Source: Lojkania enalia
Lineage: Eukaryota; Ascomycota; Dothideomycetes; Pleosporales
Length of the DNA stretch: 19,262 bases
Reading direction: 5' to 3'
Assembly (NCBI GenBank): GCA_010094045.1
Contig: ML986956.1
Location: forward strand, 1-19,262
Part shown: positions 1 to 9,713 of the stretch, in pieces
How positions within the stretch are numbered: the first letter of the stretch is position 1
How the letters are laid out: each line of letters begins with the position of its first letter
Program-made: the position numbers and the translations under genes
Notes under the pieces: model-generated
Database searches by the model: none
Seen by the model: only the letters and a program-made list of their open reading frames with translations
What the model was told of the DNA's origin: nothing

Positions 1-1365
1 CTAAAGCTGTAATTTTAGGAGGAGATTTAAATCTCTTCTTATTAGCTTAAATAAGGCTAAGATAAGCTTATTTACTATATAGTCTTTATTTATCTCTCTA
101 ACTTCTTCTTATAGAAGTTTTATATAATTTAATAAGTTAGTTAGAAACTAGTCTATCCTTTATCTATACCTTTTTAAGGTATTAAAAGCTTCTTACCTTT
201 ATTCTAATAGAGTTCCTAATATACTTAACATCTTTACTTTTAGAATATCCTATATAGAAATCTAGTACATACTCTTTCAGCGCTCTATAGTTTTATATAT
301 CTTCTATAAAGTCTTTAAAGACTCTAAGATATACTTAAAAGTAAAAGTAACTTTCTATCTTTCTATCTAAAAGTCTACTAGTAACTAGATAAAATACTTT
401 TTATAGTCTTAGACCTATCGGTTATAATCTATATAATTCTTTTTCTTATAAGTATAAGGAGGTTTAGAGCGAAGAAGGTTAGCTTAAATAGAGGTAGTTT
501 ATAGCAGCTATACTTTCTCTAGTATAATAATAGCTGAATTAATTGTAGAGATATTACCTACTTTATATTATTACTTTATCTCCTATAGCTATTTAAAATT
601 CTTCTAATTTCGTTCGACTTATATCTATTATTATAGTCTTTTTAAGTCTTTAGTATCCGCATCCTACTCTATACTACTTTAAGCTAGAAAGTATTAGATA
701 GTACTATAATTCTACAATTCTTTAGATGTTTAACAAATATTTATTCTAGTCTACTCTTCTAGTTAAATAAGTTCTTTACTAGTTCTAAGGTTAGTATCTC
801 GCCTATTACTAGACGTTAGAATTCTTATATACCCAGCTAAGCCGGCTGTTAGGTTAAGAGAGGTAGGAGACGTATTTATAATATTAGAAATTACTATTAA
901 ACTATTCTAAAGAGTTTAAGCAATTTAAATATAATAGGCTAGTATAATAGATTATAGTATAGTAATAATAGATAGAGTAGTAGGGCTAAAATATTCGTAT
1001 ATTTAGTTTTCTTAGAAAAGAGATAGCTGATAAAAAAGAAATAAATTACTACTATCTTTATAGGGTATAATTCAGCTATTTTAACCCTAAATTAAATAAC
1101 TCTATATTATTAACCCGTAACTTAAAGCTATAAGATATTATAGTAATTTAGAAGGGTTTAAGATCTAAGAATTTAGATTAGAATTATATAATAATATCTT
1201 TACTATCTTATAATATTACATTTACCGTTCTACTAAAAAAACCTTATAATTAGAGTCCTCGAGCCTTTTTAGATAGGATACTTAAGTATAAGTAGGCTAG
1301 TTACTATACTTTTATAGCCTATTTTAATAGCGTATTTAAATACTTTAGAAGATTAGTATTAGAGG
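1..1365. other. AT-rich degenerate flank left of the nested transposons
   Basis: No intact reading frame and no RNA gene is visible. The stretch is TpA-rich and CpA/TpG-poor like the rest of the window, so it is probably old mutated repeat DNA. The minus strand of roughly 1-480 gives a Lys/Leu/Glu-rich conceptual translation broken by a few stops (for example the run DYIVNKLILALFKLIRRDLN near 15-85) that loosely recalls a retroelement Gag. I could not tie it to a family. The stretch from 500 to 1365 shows nothing I can name. It is the sequence into which the outer pogo element inserted at the TA at 1366-1367. Confidence 0.4.
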
Positions 1366-1367
1366 TA

Positions 1368-1434
1368 ATATATTCTACTATTAAAGCAGCTAAACTATTA
1401 AAGCGGCCACTTTTTCTTAATATAATAAATACTA
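1368..1434 (+). repeat. Left terminal inverted repeat of the outer pogo element
   Basis: It matches the reverse complement of 18511-18577 over 67 bp, with transitions plus one A/T difference. The terminal ACGT seen in the right arm reads ATAT here, two CG to TA changes. After removal of the inner element the match continues a few more bases (TATAAA at 3288-3293), so the inner transposon landed inside this repeat. Its inner half (CACTTTTTCTTA) is shared with the inner element's inverted repeat, showing the two families are related. Confidence 0.92.
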
Positions 1435-1436
1435 TA

Positions 1437-1491
1437 ACGTAAAGCACCACCAAGCCGGCTATACTACTAAGCCGGCCACTTTTTCTTAGTA
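1437..1491 (+). repeat. Left terminal inverted repeat of the inner pogo element
   Basis: 55 bp, inverted match to 3231-3285 with only C/T and G/A differences. It begins ACGTAAAGCACC and contains a shorter internal repetition of GCCGGC blocks. It retains several CpA sites that are otherwise rare in this window. Confidence 0.92.
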
Positions 1492-1516
1492 TAGCAACTT
1501 TTCCGTACACAACGCT

Positions 1517-3202
1517 ATATCTCAACAATACGAAGCTAATCTATCTAATTAAGAAGGTAGAATTGAACTTACCCTTTAGGCCTATACTTTAGGCTAATTT
1601 CGAAGCGTGCGACGCGCTGCAGCGGCTTTTAACGTATAATACTAGCAGCTCTCTAACCAGCTTTATAGAATTACCTTTTAACCTCAAACTTAACCAAATT
1701 ATATAAAGCTTATAGCAACTGAAGAGCAGACGATCGTACGATATATCTTTAACCTTAATTTGCGAGGATTTACGCCGCGGCTTTATAAGGTGGTAGATAT
1801 AGTAGATAAACTATTACGTGCGTAGGGTGGGACACTTATAGTTAAAAACTAGTCTAAACGATCTATATCGCGTATAAATAAGCTTAAAACAGTTTTCAAT
1901 CGAGTAAAGAACTGTTAAAGGATATTATAAGAAGATCTAGAGGTTATTAACGCGTAGTTTAAGCTCGTATAAGAAACGGTAGCTAAATATAGTATCTATA
2001 AAGATAATATCTATAACTTTAATAAGATAGGCTTTTAGATAAGTATAATTAGCTCTATAAAAGTTGTTATAGGTTTAGAACGCTATATAAGACCTACGCT
2101 TATTTAGCTAGGTAATTAGGAGTAGATTATAGTAATCCAGAGTATCTGCGCTGCTAGGTATATAATTCTACTATTTATTATCTATAAAGGACGCGTCTAT
2201 ATTTTAGCATAGTATAAGGAGATAGATATACTATACAACTGGAAGCTCTCAGTTTCTGAGAATAGATAGATAAATAATAAGCTTAGTTTTAAGTAGTTAA
2301 AGTACTTTAACGCGTATATAAAGACGCGTTAGGTAGGGTTATATAGGCTACTTATTCTTAATAGCTATAAGAGCTATCTAAACCAGGATTTTAAGGATTA
2401 TTACTTTATACGAAAGATCCTCACCCTCTATATACTAGTATATTTATCATATATCCTATAGCTACTTAATATAGTATACTTCTTACTATTAAAGCTAAAG
2501 TACTCCTAGCGTATACGAGACTTAGTATACTAACGCGTCTACTATATTAATAAGGAAGGCTTTCTACTAGCCTTTAGAGACGTATTTTTTAATGTATTTA
2601 CGTACGAGAACTATAAAAAGGCTTTTAAAGCATCTAAACTAGTTCTTATTAATATATAAGTTATTCTTAAGCGCCTTAAAGTTTAGTTATATATACTACT
2701 AGAAGCACCCCTACTAGAAATACTATAGTAGTTAAAAATACCAAGCAACATATAAGAATTCGGGTTACAATTAACTCTCGTATAGAGGTCCTTCGTACGA
2801 TTACTAAAAGAAGCTAAAGAAGGCTTCTTACAGCTAATAAAAGGAGCTGAATTAATGCTACATTAAAACGCTCTTATAAGCTACCGGATTATAGAGCTTA
2901 AAGAGTAATTAGAGGTTATAATAAAGTATAAAATACATAAACGGAAGCGAATCCAGTATAGTAGTACGATAGAGTATAGTAAGGGAGCTTCGTACGGAGC
3001 TGCTAAAGTATCTATAGCTCCTTAGCGATCTAAGAAGGCTCGTAGTAGTAGTAGCAAGGAACCAGCTCAACCTAGTTAACGGTACTATAAGAACTATAGA
3101 AAGACCGGGCATAACGCTTATATGTGTTAAAAAGATATAGAAGCTTCTTCTAAATCTAGTCCAAGTATCTTATACGCAGGTTCTCTTATAGATAGCGAGT
3201 AA
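1517..3202 (+). pseudogene. Inner pogo/Fot1-like transposase (DDD), RIP-inactivated
   Basis: This encoded the cut-and-paste transposase of the inner element, about 561 residues, close to the usual Fot1 length. One reading frame runs through the whole gene; the damage is premature TAA/TAG codons plus missense changes. The probable start is ATA at 1517 (ATG changed to ATA), followed by SQQYEANL; the probable stop is TAA at 3200. In order: an N-terminal helix-turn-helix (IEL.L..Y..G.FRS, 1562-1650), a CENP-B-like DNA-binding part (TEEQTIVRYI, RGFTPRLYKV, about 1720-1800), and the catalytic core with motifs NFNKIGF (Asp codon now AAT, 2021-2023), LLILNSYKSY (AAT, 2360-2362) and LLNIVYF (AAT, 2468-2470). 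All three catalytic Asp are therefore Asn. Near the C-terminus (3080-3130) lies a CCHC-like knuckle, with KTGHNA still readable and some Cys changed to Tyr. The protein would be nuclear. Confidence 0.9.
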
Positions 3203-3230
3203 ATCAAGGTCTTATACATGGTGTTGGTGG

Positions 3231-3285
3231 TACTAAGAAAAAGTAGCCGGCTCGGTAGTATAGCTAGCTTAGTGGTGCTTTACGT
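3231..3285 (-). repeat. Right terminal inverted repeat of the inner pogo element
   Basis: Reverse complement matches 1437-1491. It is directly preceded by a small patch rich in surviving TpG (3218-3230, CATGGTGTTGGTG), unusual in this mutated DNA. The TA at 3286-3287 is the target duplication. Confidence 0.92.
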
Positions 3286-3309
3286 TATATAAAAAGTTAA
3301 TTTACTTAA

Positions 3310-3981
3310 TACTAATAAAAGATTCTATATATAATATACTTTTATCTAATTTAGAATTTTCCTTACTATCCTTTTAGTACGTATAAGTATTATATCCAGT
3401 CTTATTATAGTTACTATAGTAGCGTTAAGCTAGTTAAGCCCTTTCTTAAGTATTAGTACTATAAGTCTTCTTAAAGAGCTAAGAGCTTATAAATACTTTA
3501 GCAGCTATATATAAAGATCCCTCGCTATATAATACTATACTACTATACTAAATATACTTTCTTTTATGCGTTTTATACTTAGTTACTTCTTCTAATTACC
3601 TTTTAAGCTTAAAGTTATAAGTTTAAAAAAGTATATTCTAATATAGTATTAATTTAACACCTTTTATAAGTTATAAAAATCCTTCTTACACCTCTTTTAG
3701 TAATTATATAAAAGACTTTTATATAAGTGTTAATTGTAACCTAAATTTATATATATTACTTAGAGTTTTAGACTATTAGGAGTTTTCTTATAGAAGTAGT
3801 TCTAGTAGAATATATAGTCGTATATTAAAGTAATCTAATATAACCTACGCGTTTAGAAGAATAATTTCTATTACTTTAAAGGCCTTTTAATAGTTCTTAT
3901 ATATAAATACGTTAAAAAACGCGTTCTTAAAAGCTGGAAGAAAGCCTTCTTTATTAATATAGTAGACGCGTCGGCGCGCTA
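3310..3981 (-). pseudogene. Outer pogo transposase, C-terminal fragment
   Basis: The minus strand aligns with the 3' third of the inner transposase gene. The part at 3850-3975 matches the region following the third catalytic Asp (inner 2530-2640). The stretch around 3375-3430 matches the C-terminal knuckle (KTGYNT remains, first Cys residues changed to Tyr). It ends abruptly at the CGCTA duplication of Gypsy-1; the gene continues at 10023. Many TAA/TAG stops. The exact 3' end of the gene is not clear, so the low coordinate is approximate. Confidence 0.82.
3977..3981 (+). repeat. Left target-site duplication of Gypsy-1 (CGCTA)
   Basis: CGCTA directly precedes the 5' LTR and recurs at 10018-10022 directly after the 3' LTR. 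Five bases is the usual duplication length for Gypsy elements, and the flanks rejoin into the outer transposase gene. Confidence 0.9.
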
Positions 3982-4285
3982 TATTATAGTAATACTATAA
4001 TACCTCTATACCTATACTACCCTTACTATAATACCCGAACCAGCTACTAGTAATAGCTATTAGCTGCTAGCTAGAATATAACCGACTTATCTTAACTATA
4101 ATAGAGGAAGGTTTCACTAACCCGGCTAGCCTATATAGTAGTACAGACCTAGCCTCTATAAAAAACCTATATAATATAGATATTTCTATTCTTTACGCAA
4201 CGTTTTAATATTTATATATAGTATATAGTAATAGAGTTAACTACCTAAAGTACGATTAATCAACTATATATAAGCGTTCGTAATA
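3982..4285 (+). repeat. 5' LTR of Gypsy-1
   Basis: 304 bp. It begins TATTATAG (TATCACGG in the 3' copy, TG originally likely) and ends GTAATA (GTGATA in the 3' copy), giving the inverted ends TGTCAC...GTGACA when both copies are considered. Same length as the 3' LTR; differences are all transitions and several are CG versus TA pairs, with this copy more mutated at its left end. Confidence 0.94.
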
Positions 4286-4317
4286 TTATATTATGTTATC
4301 TACTATTATATACTATA

Positions 4318-5560
4318 GATAAGAACGCGCTTATTAATATACTTAAAAAGATCTAGGGTAAGTTGGACTTTTTATAGCAGAAGAACGAGATGCTAGTAGA
4401 GGCCTTAGTAACCTAAGAGAACCGCTATAAGTTAGACCTTAAAGTAATATAAAGGGAATTTAGTAGCTGCTAAACGGCTACCCCTCTACCAGCTACTAGT
4501 ATATTAATAGTAATAGAACTATTATCTACCCTTAGTCTAACTTAGCCTACAACTCTAGCTTTTAAATAGATATCTATATTAACCCTTAATCTGTCTAAGA
4601 TTATATATAACCCGTATTTCCGTTCCGACCGCTTATCTAACCCTCTAATATTCTCTAGTAAACGTTTAGAGCTTTTATACTTTATTAGAAAGCTCCGCTA
4701 TAAACTAGAAGAAAACGCTGACTAATACCTAACTAAATATACCCGCCTTTTATATACCTATTCCCGCCTAGAATAAGACCTAGTAATATTAGTTAACCTA
4801 TTAATAAATAAGGGTATTAACTCTATAGACAGCTTGGTCGCCTTCTTAGAATCTACCTATAGTAACTAGAATAAGGAGACTATAGTATAGAGTAAGCTAG
4901 AAACCTTAAAATAAGGCCGAAGCAGGTTCCCTACTTACTTTACTAAATTCCGATGCCTAATTGTAGATACTAAACTAAATAAGACCGGATAAATTATATA
5001 TCTCTAATATTCTCTCTCTAATAAGCTCTGCCGTGCTATAATTAGTATTATAATACTTAGCACCCTAAATAACTACGCTAACCTAATTTCTCTATATAAT
5101 ACTAACCTATATTACCTATCTAGTAATTATTATAAACAACTAAAGTATTATACTATTTACTAGAAGGACCTAAACGCTATAAAACTTAATACTTCTAGTT
5201 ACACGTCTATAGGCTCTAATAAATAAGAAAGGCGCCGCTATAAAGGACGCTGTTATAAGTATAGTAGTAAGAGATATATTTCGCTAGAATGTAGCGCCCC
5301 TCTACTATTAATCTATTAAGGGTCTTAAAGCCCTACTATACCCTATAAATCCTACTCTCGATCCTCTAACTAATCCTCTAACTAATCCTCGACACGCTTA
5401 TTATCTTATAGATAAAGCTATTATTCTTACTCTTAAACGTAGTTAGTCTCGCCGACTAGAACGTTGCTAAAAGGTCCGTTCTAGAAGTAAGTTGTTTTCT
5501 AGAACTACACCTATACCGAATCTCTATATACCTATAGAACCAGCCCCTATAAAAATAGTT
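4318..5560 (+). pseudogene. Gypsy-1 gag (capsid/nucleocapsid), RIP-inactivated
   Basis: This encoded the structural polyprotein that packages the element RNA in cytoplasmic particles. From 4636 one frame carries a retrotransposon-Gag domain: readable stretches include KRLELLYFIRKLRYKLEENA (about 4660-4720), GINSIDSLVAFLESTY (about 4813-4860) and TYFTKFRCLIVDT (about 4935-4970). A CCHC zinc knuckle lies at 5251-5292, where the second Cys and the His codons now read TAT (Tyr) while the first and last Cys remain. Low-complexity Ser/Asn repeats follow, including an in-frame 12-bp tandem duplication at 5361-5384. The start is not definable and the 3' limit is approximate. The following pol frame is offset by -1. 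Confidence 0.85.
5361..5384 (+). repeat. 12-bp tandem duplication in Gypsy-1 gag
   Basis: The unit ATCCTCTAACTA occurs twice in a row and starts a third time. Being a multiple of three it leaves the gag frame unchanged, so it may belong to the functional ancestor. Confidence 0.85.
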
Positions 5561-5579
5561 ATAGAACTACTAGATTCTA

Positions 5580-8500
5580 GCTCCTTTCTTAATCTATTAA
5601 GACCTAGTCTAGTAAGATATTAATATTCTTATTAATACTAGGGCTACTAGTTATAGCTATATCTACAGAGACCTTATATATACCTTAAAACTCTAAAGGA
5701 TATAACTCTTGTATAATTTATATCTAACTAGCTTTAATAGAGAAGTTTTTTATAGAGGGATTATCTCCTATTTAGTTATTCTAATCCTCTAATACCTAAA
5801 CTATTTAGAGATAGTATATTTCTACGTAACTATACTAGGAAAATACTAGTTAATTCTAGAATAGTTATAAATATATAAGTATTATATAAACCTAGACTAT
5901 AAGAATAAATAGCTAGTCTTTACTACTAACTAATACCTGATTTAATACTTATAATCTACTAGTACTACCGTTTACTAATAGACTGCTTAAACGGTTATTA
6001 AAGACTATAAACTACCCGAATCTAATATAAAAGGAGATCCTAAAGTAACTAATTTACAACCTCTATATAGCCCGAAGTCTAGATAGTACTATTTAAAACT
6101 CCGCCTGTTAAGCTATATCTAATATAATTACTAGCTACCTAAAATACTATACTAGTTAAAAGAACCTAAAACTAAAACCAACCTAACCTTAGATAAAGAT
6201 TATAGCTAAAAGAACCTATCTAAGCCTAAATACCTAAAGTCTGTACTATAGCTAGATATATACTATATAGGCGCTATACTACTAGTTTAACTCTTCTAAT
6301 AATCTAACTATAAAATCTTCGCTGTATTAATAGCTAATATTAATAAGGCTCTAGCTCTAAAGGTATATACTAACTCTATTACTAAAGTACTTAAAGAATA
6401 CTATAATCTATTATCTATCTTCTTATATAAAAATGCGGATAAGCTGCCTAAATAATAACTATATAATTATAAGATTAAACTAGAGAATAGTAAGTAAGCT
6501 AGCTTCGGTCTACTCTATAAGATGTTCTAGAACGAGTTAAAGGTACTAAGGAAGTACCTTAATAAAAACTTGTCTAAGAGATTTATTAGAGTAAGCTTAT
6601 TACTAGTAGCTGTACCTATAATCTTTATAAAGAAACCTAGAGGTAGTTTCTAATTTTATATAGACTATAGAGCCCTAAATACTATTACTATTAAGAATTA
6701 ATACCCGATTCTACTAATTTAAGAAACGTTAACCTAATTTAGTAAGGCTAAATACTATATAAAACTTAATATTATTACTATATTTAATAAGCTAAGAATT
6801 GCTAAAGAAGATAAATAGAAAACTACCTTTTATATATACTACGGGCTGTTTAAATACCTAGTAATACCCTTTAGCCTAGTTAACGTTCTAAGTATATTCT
6901 AGTACTTTATAAATAATATACTAAGACTATACCTTAATATATTCTATACTACTTATATTAATAATATCCTAATATTTAGTAAGAATCTAAAGGATTATAA
7001 GTAGTATATCTAACTAGTCCTTAAAGCCTTAAAAGCGAATAGTCTATAGCTTAATATAGATAAGTATAAATTCTACTAGTTAGAAGTAATCTATCTAGGG
7101 TATATAATTACTATAGAAGGGATCTATATAGACCTAAAGAAGGTAGAGACAATTATTAACTAGAAATACCCTAAGAATATAAAAGATGTTCGAGCTTTTA
7201 TAAGCTTTATAAACTTCTACTAACAATTTATTAGCAACTTCTTACGGAAAGTTTCCCCCTTAATAGCCCTAACTAAGAAGAACACTCGATTCGACTAGAA
7301 TAATAGCTGTTAATATTCCTTTAACTACCTAAAGGATGCCTTTATCTTTATACTAATTCTCTAATACTTTAACCCTAAGCTGCTAATAGTAGTAGAAGCT
7401 AATACGTTCGACTTTATAACAGCTAGTATACTATCCTAGAGAGGCGCTAATAGTAAACTAAGACCTGTTACCTACTTCTTTAAGTATATAAACCCTGCTA
7501 AAAGCAACTATAAAATATACGATAAGGAGCTACTTATAATTATCTAATATTTTAAATAATAGAGGCCCGAATTAGAAGGTGTAGTATTTCTTATAGAAGT
7601 ATTAAGCGATTATAAGAACCTATAGTACTTTATAATAATAAAGTAGCTAAGCTACTAATAGGTCTATTAGTTAGAATATCTATTAAGGTTTAACTTTAGT
7701 ATTATATACCGACCCGGAAAATTTGGAGAGAAGCTTAATACCTTAACTTAAAGGTTATAGAACGAGCCTATATAAGAAGAGGCCTATAGAGGTTATTAAT
7801 AAATATTACTTCGTTCTGAACTATTCTAATAGATAGAAGTAGACTAATTGATTATAGAGATTATCGACGAAGAATACCCAAACGATAATCTAATCTAAAA
7901 TACTCTAAAGCTACTAAGAGAAGGAGCCCGTCGATCTAAGTTCCTAACTCTAGCTAACTATAAAGAGTGTAACAACCGATTATACTACTAAAATCAACTT
8001 ATAGTACTAGACTATAATAAGCTAAAGCTTAAGCTGTTATAAGCCGTCTATAACTCGCCGTCTATAACTCGCCGTCTAGTAGATACCCTAGTTGAGGAAA
8101 AACCTTAGAACTACTCTAGCGCGAGTACTATTAGTTAAAGATATTCGATTTAGTATAATAATATATAGGCTGTTATTATATATACTAAAGAAGTAAAGCT
8201 TTTAGAGAGAAGTACTACGGATTACTAAAACTATTGTCTATACCTAAACGAAGGTTTTAAAATATCTCTATAGATTCTATAACCGATCTACTAGAATTAG
8301 AAGATTATACAAATATTATAGTAGTAGTTAATAGGCTTAGCAAGTATAGACACTTAATACTATACGTAAGAATTAAAGCTCCTAATATTATCTAACTATT
8401 CCGTTACTATATATAAGTTTACTATAGACTGCTATATACTATTACGTCCGACTGTAGAATATAGTTTATCTCTACCTTCTACTAAGAACTTTATAAACAG

Positions 8501-9334
8501 CTACAAATTAATATACGTATATTAACTAGCTTCTATTTAGAAACTAATAGCTAAATAGAGAACACCAACACAGTAATAGAATAAGTTCTCCAAGCCTATA
8601 CTAGCTATAAATAAGATAACTAGGTTGAATAGCTACTAACAGCGTAGTTTAAAGCGAACAATATAGTATCCGAATTAATAAAAGTCTCCCTATTTCTAGC
8701 CTACTTTAGCTAGCACCTTTAAATAGGCTTTAAGCTGCCTACAGGGATCTACCAACCGCTAAAACAGTCCCTAATAGCCTAAGAAGCTAATAGACTAGTT
8801 AATAAAATAAAGGATATTACGGAGTATATTAGAGAAAAACTCACCTAGATATAAGCGTTTTAATAAGAGTATGCTAACTGTAAGCGTGTACCAGCTCCTA
8901 ACTATTAGGTTAGTAATCTAGTCTAGCTAGACGCTAGGAATATACGTATATAAAGACCGTTGAAAAAGCTTAACTAGAAGAATATAGGCCTCTATAAGGT
9001 TATTGTAAAGGTATCCTCATACGCTTATAGACTAAAGCTACCTAAATCGGCTAAAATACATCCTATATTCTATATATCGCTATTACAGCTAGCACCTAAA
9101 TCGTCTAACTACTTGTCTAGTTAATAAGTATACAACCCTAAACCTATTAAGATTAATAGAAAATTGGAATACCTCATCGAGCGAATAGAAGACCTCTACT
9201 ACAACCGATAGAGACGCCGGCACGAATACCTAGTTAAGTAGACTAGCTATTACGACCTAGAATAGTACCCGGCTAGTAACTTTACTAAGACAACTACCGT
9301 AGAAGATTACTACACTAGAAACCCGAATAAATAA
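5580..9334 (+). pseudogene. Gypsy-1 pol: protease, RT, RNase H, integrase, chromodomain
   Basis: Pol of a Ty3/Gypsy chromovirus. Protease: the active-site D-T/S-G reads N-T-R at 5634-5642. Reverse transcriptase: FIKKPRG at about 6630 and DYRALN at about 6663; palm motif KLN with the catalytic Asp changed to AAT at 6768-6770; the YxDD box reads Y-I-N-N at 6954-6965. RNase H: VEANTFDF near 7392-7415 (Asp to Asn) and DKELL at 7521. Integrase: zinc-finger region about 7970-8130, core with SIDSITDL (Asp kept, 8267), TSD (Asp kept, about 8450) and an IEN glutamate kept near 8560. The chromodomain at about 9150-9310 (RRRHEYLVK.TSYYDLE.YPASNF) would read histone methylation marks and guide integration. 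RT to RNase H use one frame; integrase and chromodomain use another because of the 14-bp duplication at 8047-8074. The real stop may be TAA at 9332. Confidence 0.9.
8047..8074 (+). repeat. 14-bp tandem duplication causing a frameshift in Gypsy-1 integrase
   Basis: The unit TCTATAACTCGCCG is present twice, identical. The upstream frame reads VYNSP and the downstream frame resumes with GKTLELL and REYY of the integrase zinc-finger region. Removing one copy (14 bases) restores a single frame from RT to chromodomain. The duplication is thus a secondary lesion, not part of the active ancestor. Confidence 0.9.
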
Positions 9335-9700
9335 GACCCAAATACGATATTATATCTAGATTCTTAATTAGGCGTTAGAGTCTAATCTAAGTATATTCTT
9401 AGACGCCTATAATAATACTATACTAATATAACGCTAGTAATAATACTGCTACTAATCCCTAGTATAGTACTACTATATAAACCGAACCGACCTAATCCCT
9501 AATATAGTACTACTATTAACTATTAGTCGCGCCGATATACCTGCGATCTAACCTAATCCCTAGTATAATACTACTATATAATAATAACTAATTATACTAA
9601 TACGCCTATAATCTTAACTAATACTAGTATTAATAACTACTACTTAATTATAAATAACCTAAATATAATATAAAGACCTAACTCGCAGAAGCTTATAACT
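9335..9700 (+). other. Gypsy-1 3' untranslated region with three direct repeats
   Basis: No coding frame is recognised. Three copies of a roughly 25-bp motif (CTAATCCCTAGTATAGTACT...) lie at about 9452-9476, 9492-9516 and 9553-9578, separated unevenly. They differ mainly by transitions. Their role is unknown. Confidence 0.7.
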
Positions 9701-9713
9701 AAAAGGGGGGTAC
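9701..9713 (+). other. Polypurine tract of Gypsy-1
   Basis: AAAAGGGGGG followed by TAC abuts the 3' LTR. This is the expected primer site for plus-strand cDNA synthesis. It kept its G run, since G not preceded by T is not a RIP target. Confidence 0.85.

Larger units (their letters stand above)
1437..3285 (+). mobile_element. Inner pogo/Fot1-like DNA transposon, complete but RIP-mutated
   Basis: An 1849-bp element with 55-bp terminal inverted repeats (1437-1491 and 3231-3285) beginning ACGTAAAGCACC, flanked by TA at 1435-1436 and 3286-3287, as expected for the pogo/Fot1 group. It carries a single transposase frame on the plus strand. The two inverted repeats differ at about seven positions, all transitions. 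It is inserted within the left inverted repeat of the outer pogo element, so it is younger than that element. Damage is almost purely point mutation, with no frame change across the gene. Confidence 0.94.

Noticed and set aside
1..60. Plus-strand VILGGDLN-like string resembling the GDFN motif of LINE endonucleases
   Set aside because: Only a few residues at the very edge, with no further endonuclease motif and stops immediately after.
1319..1528. Open ATG frame of 69 codons on the minus strand
   Set aside because: It runs through the two stacked pogo inverted repeats; the repeated LRKSGR in its translation is just the shared repeat sequence read twice.
2909..3112. Open ATG frame of 67 codons on the minus strand
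   Set aside because: Shadow of the inner transposase C-terminus, whose plus-strand frame carries the family motifs.
4286..4310. Primer-binding site of Gypsy-1
   Set aside because: The bases after the LTR are too mutated to match any tRNA 3' end convincingly; the same holds for 17675-17694 in Gypsy-2.
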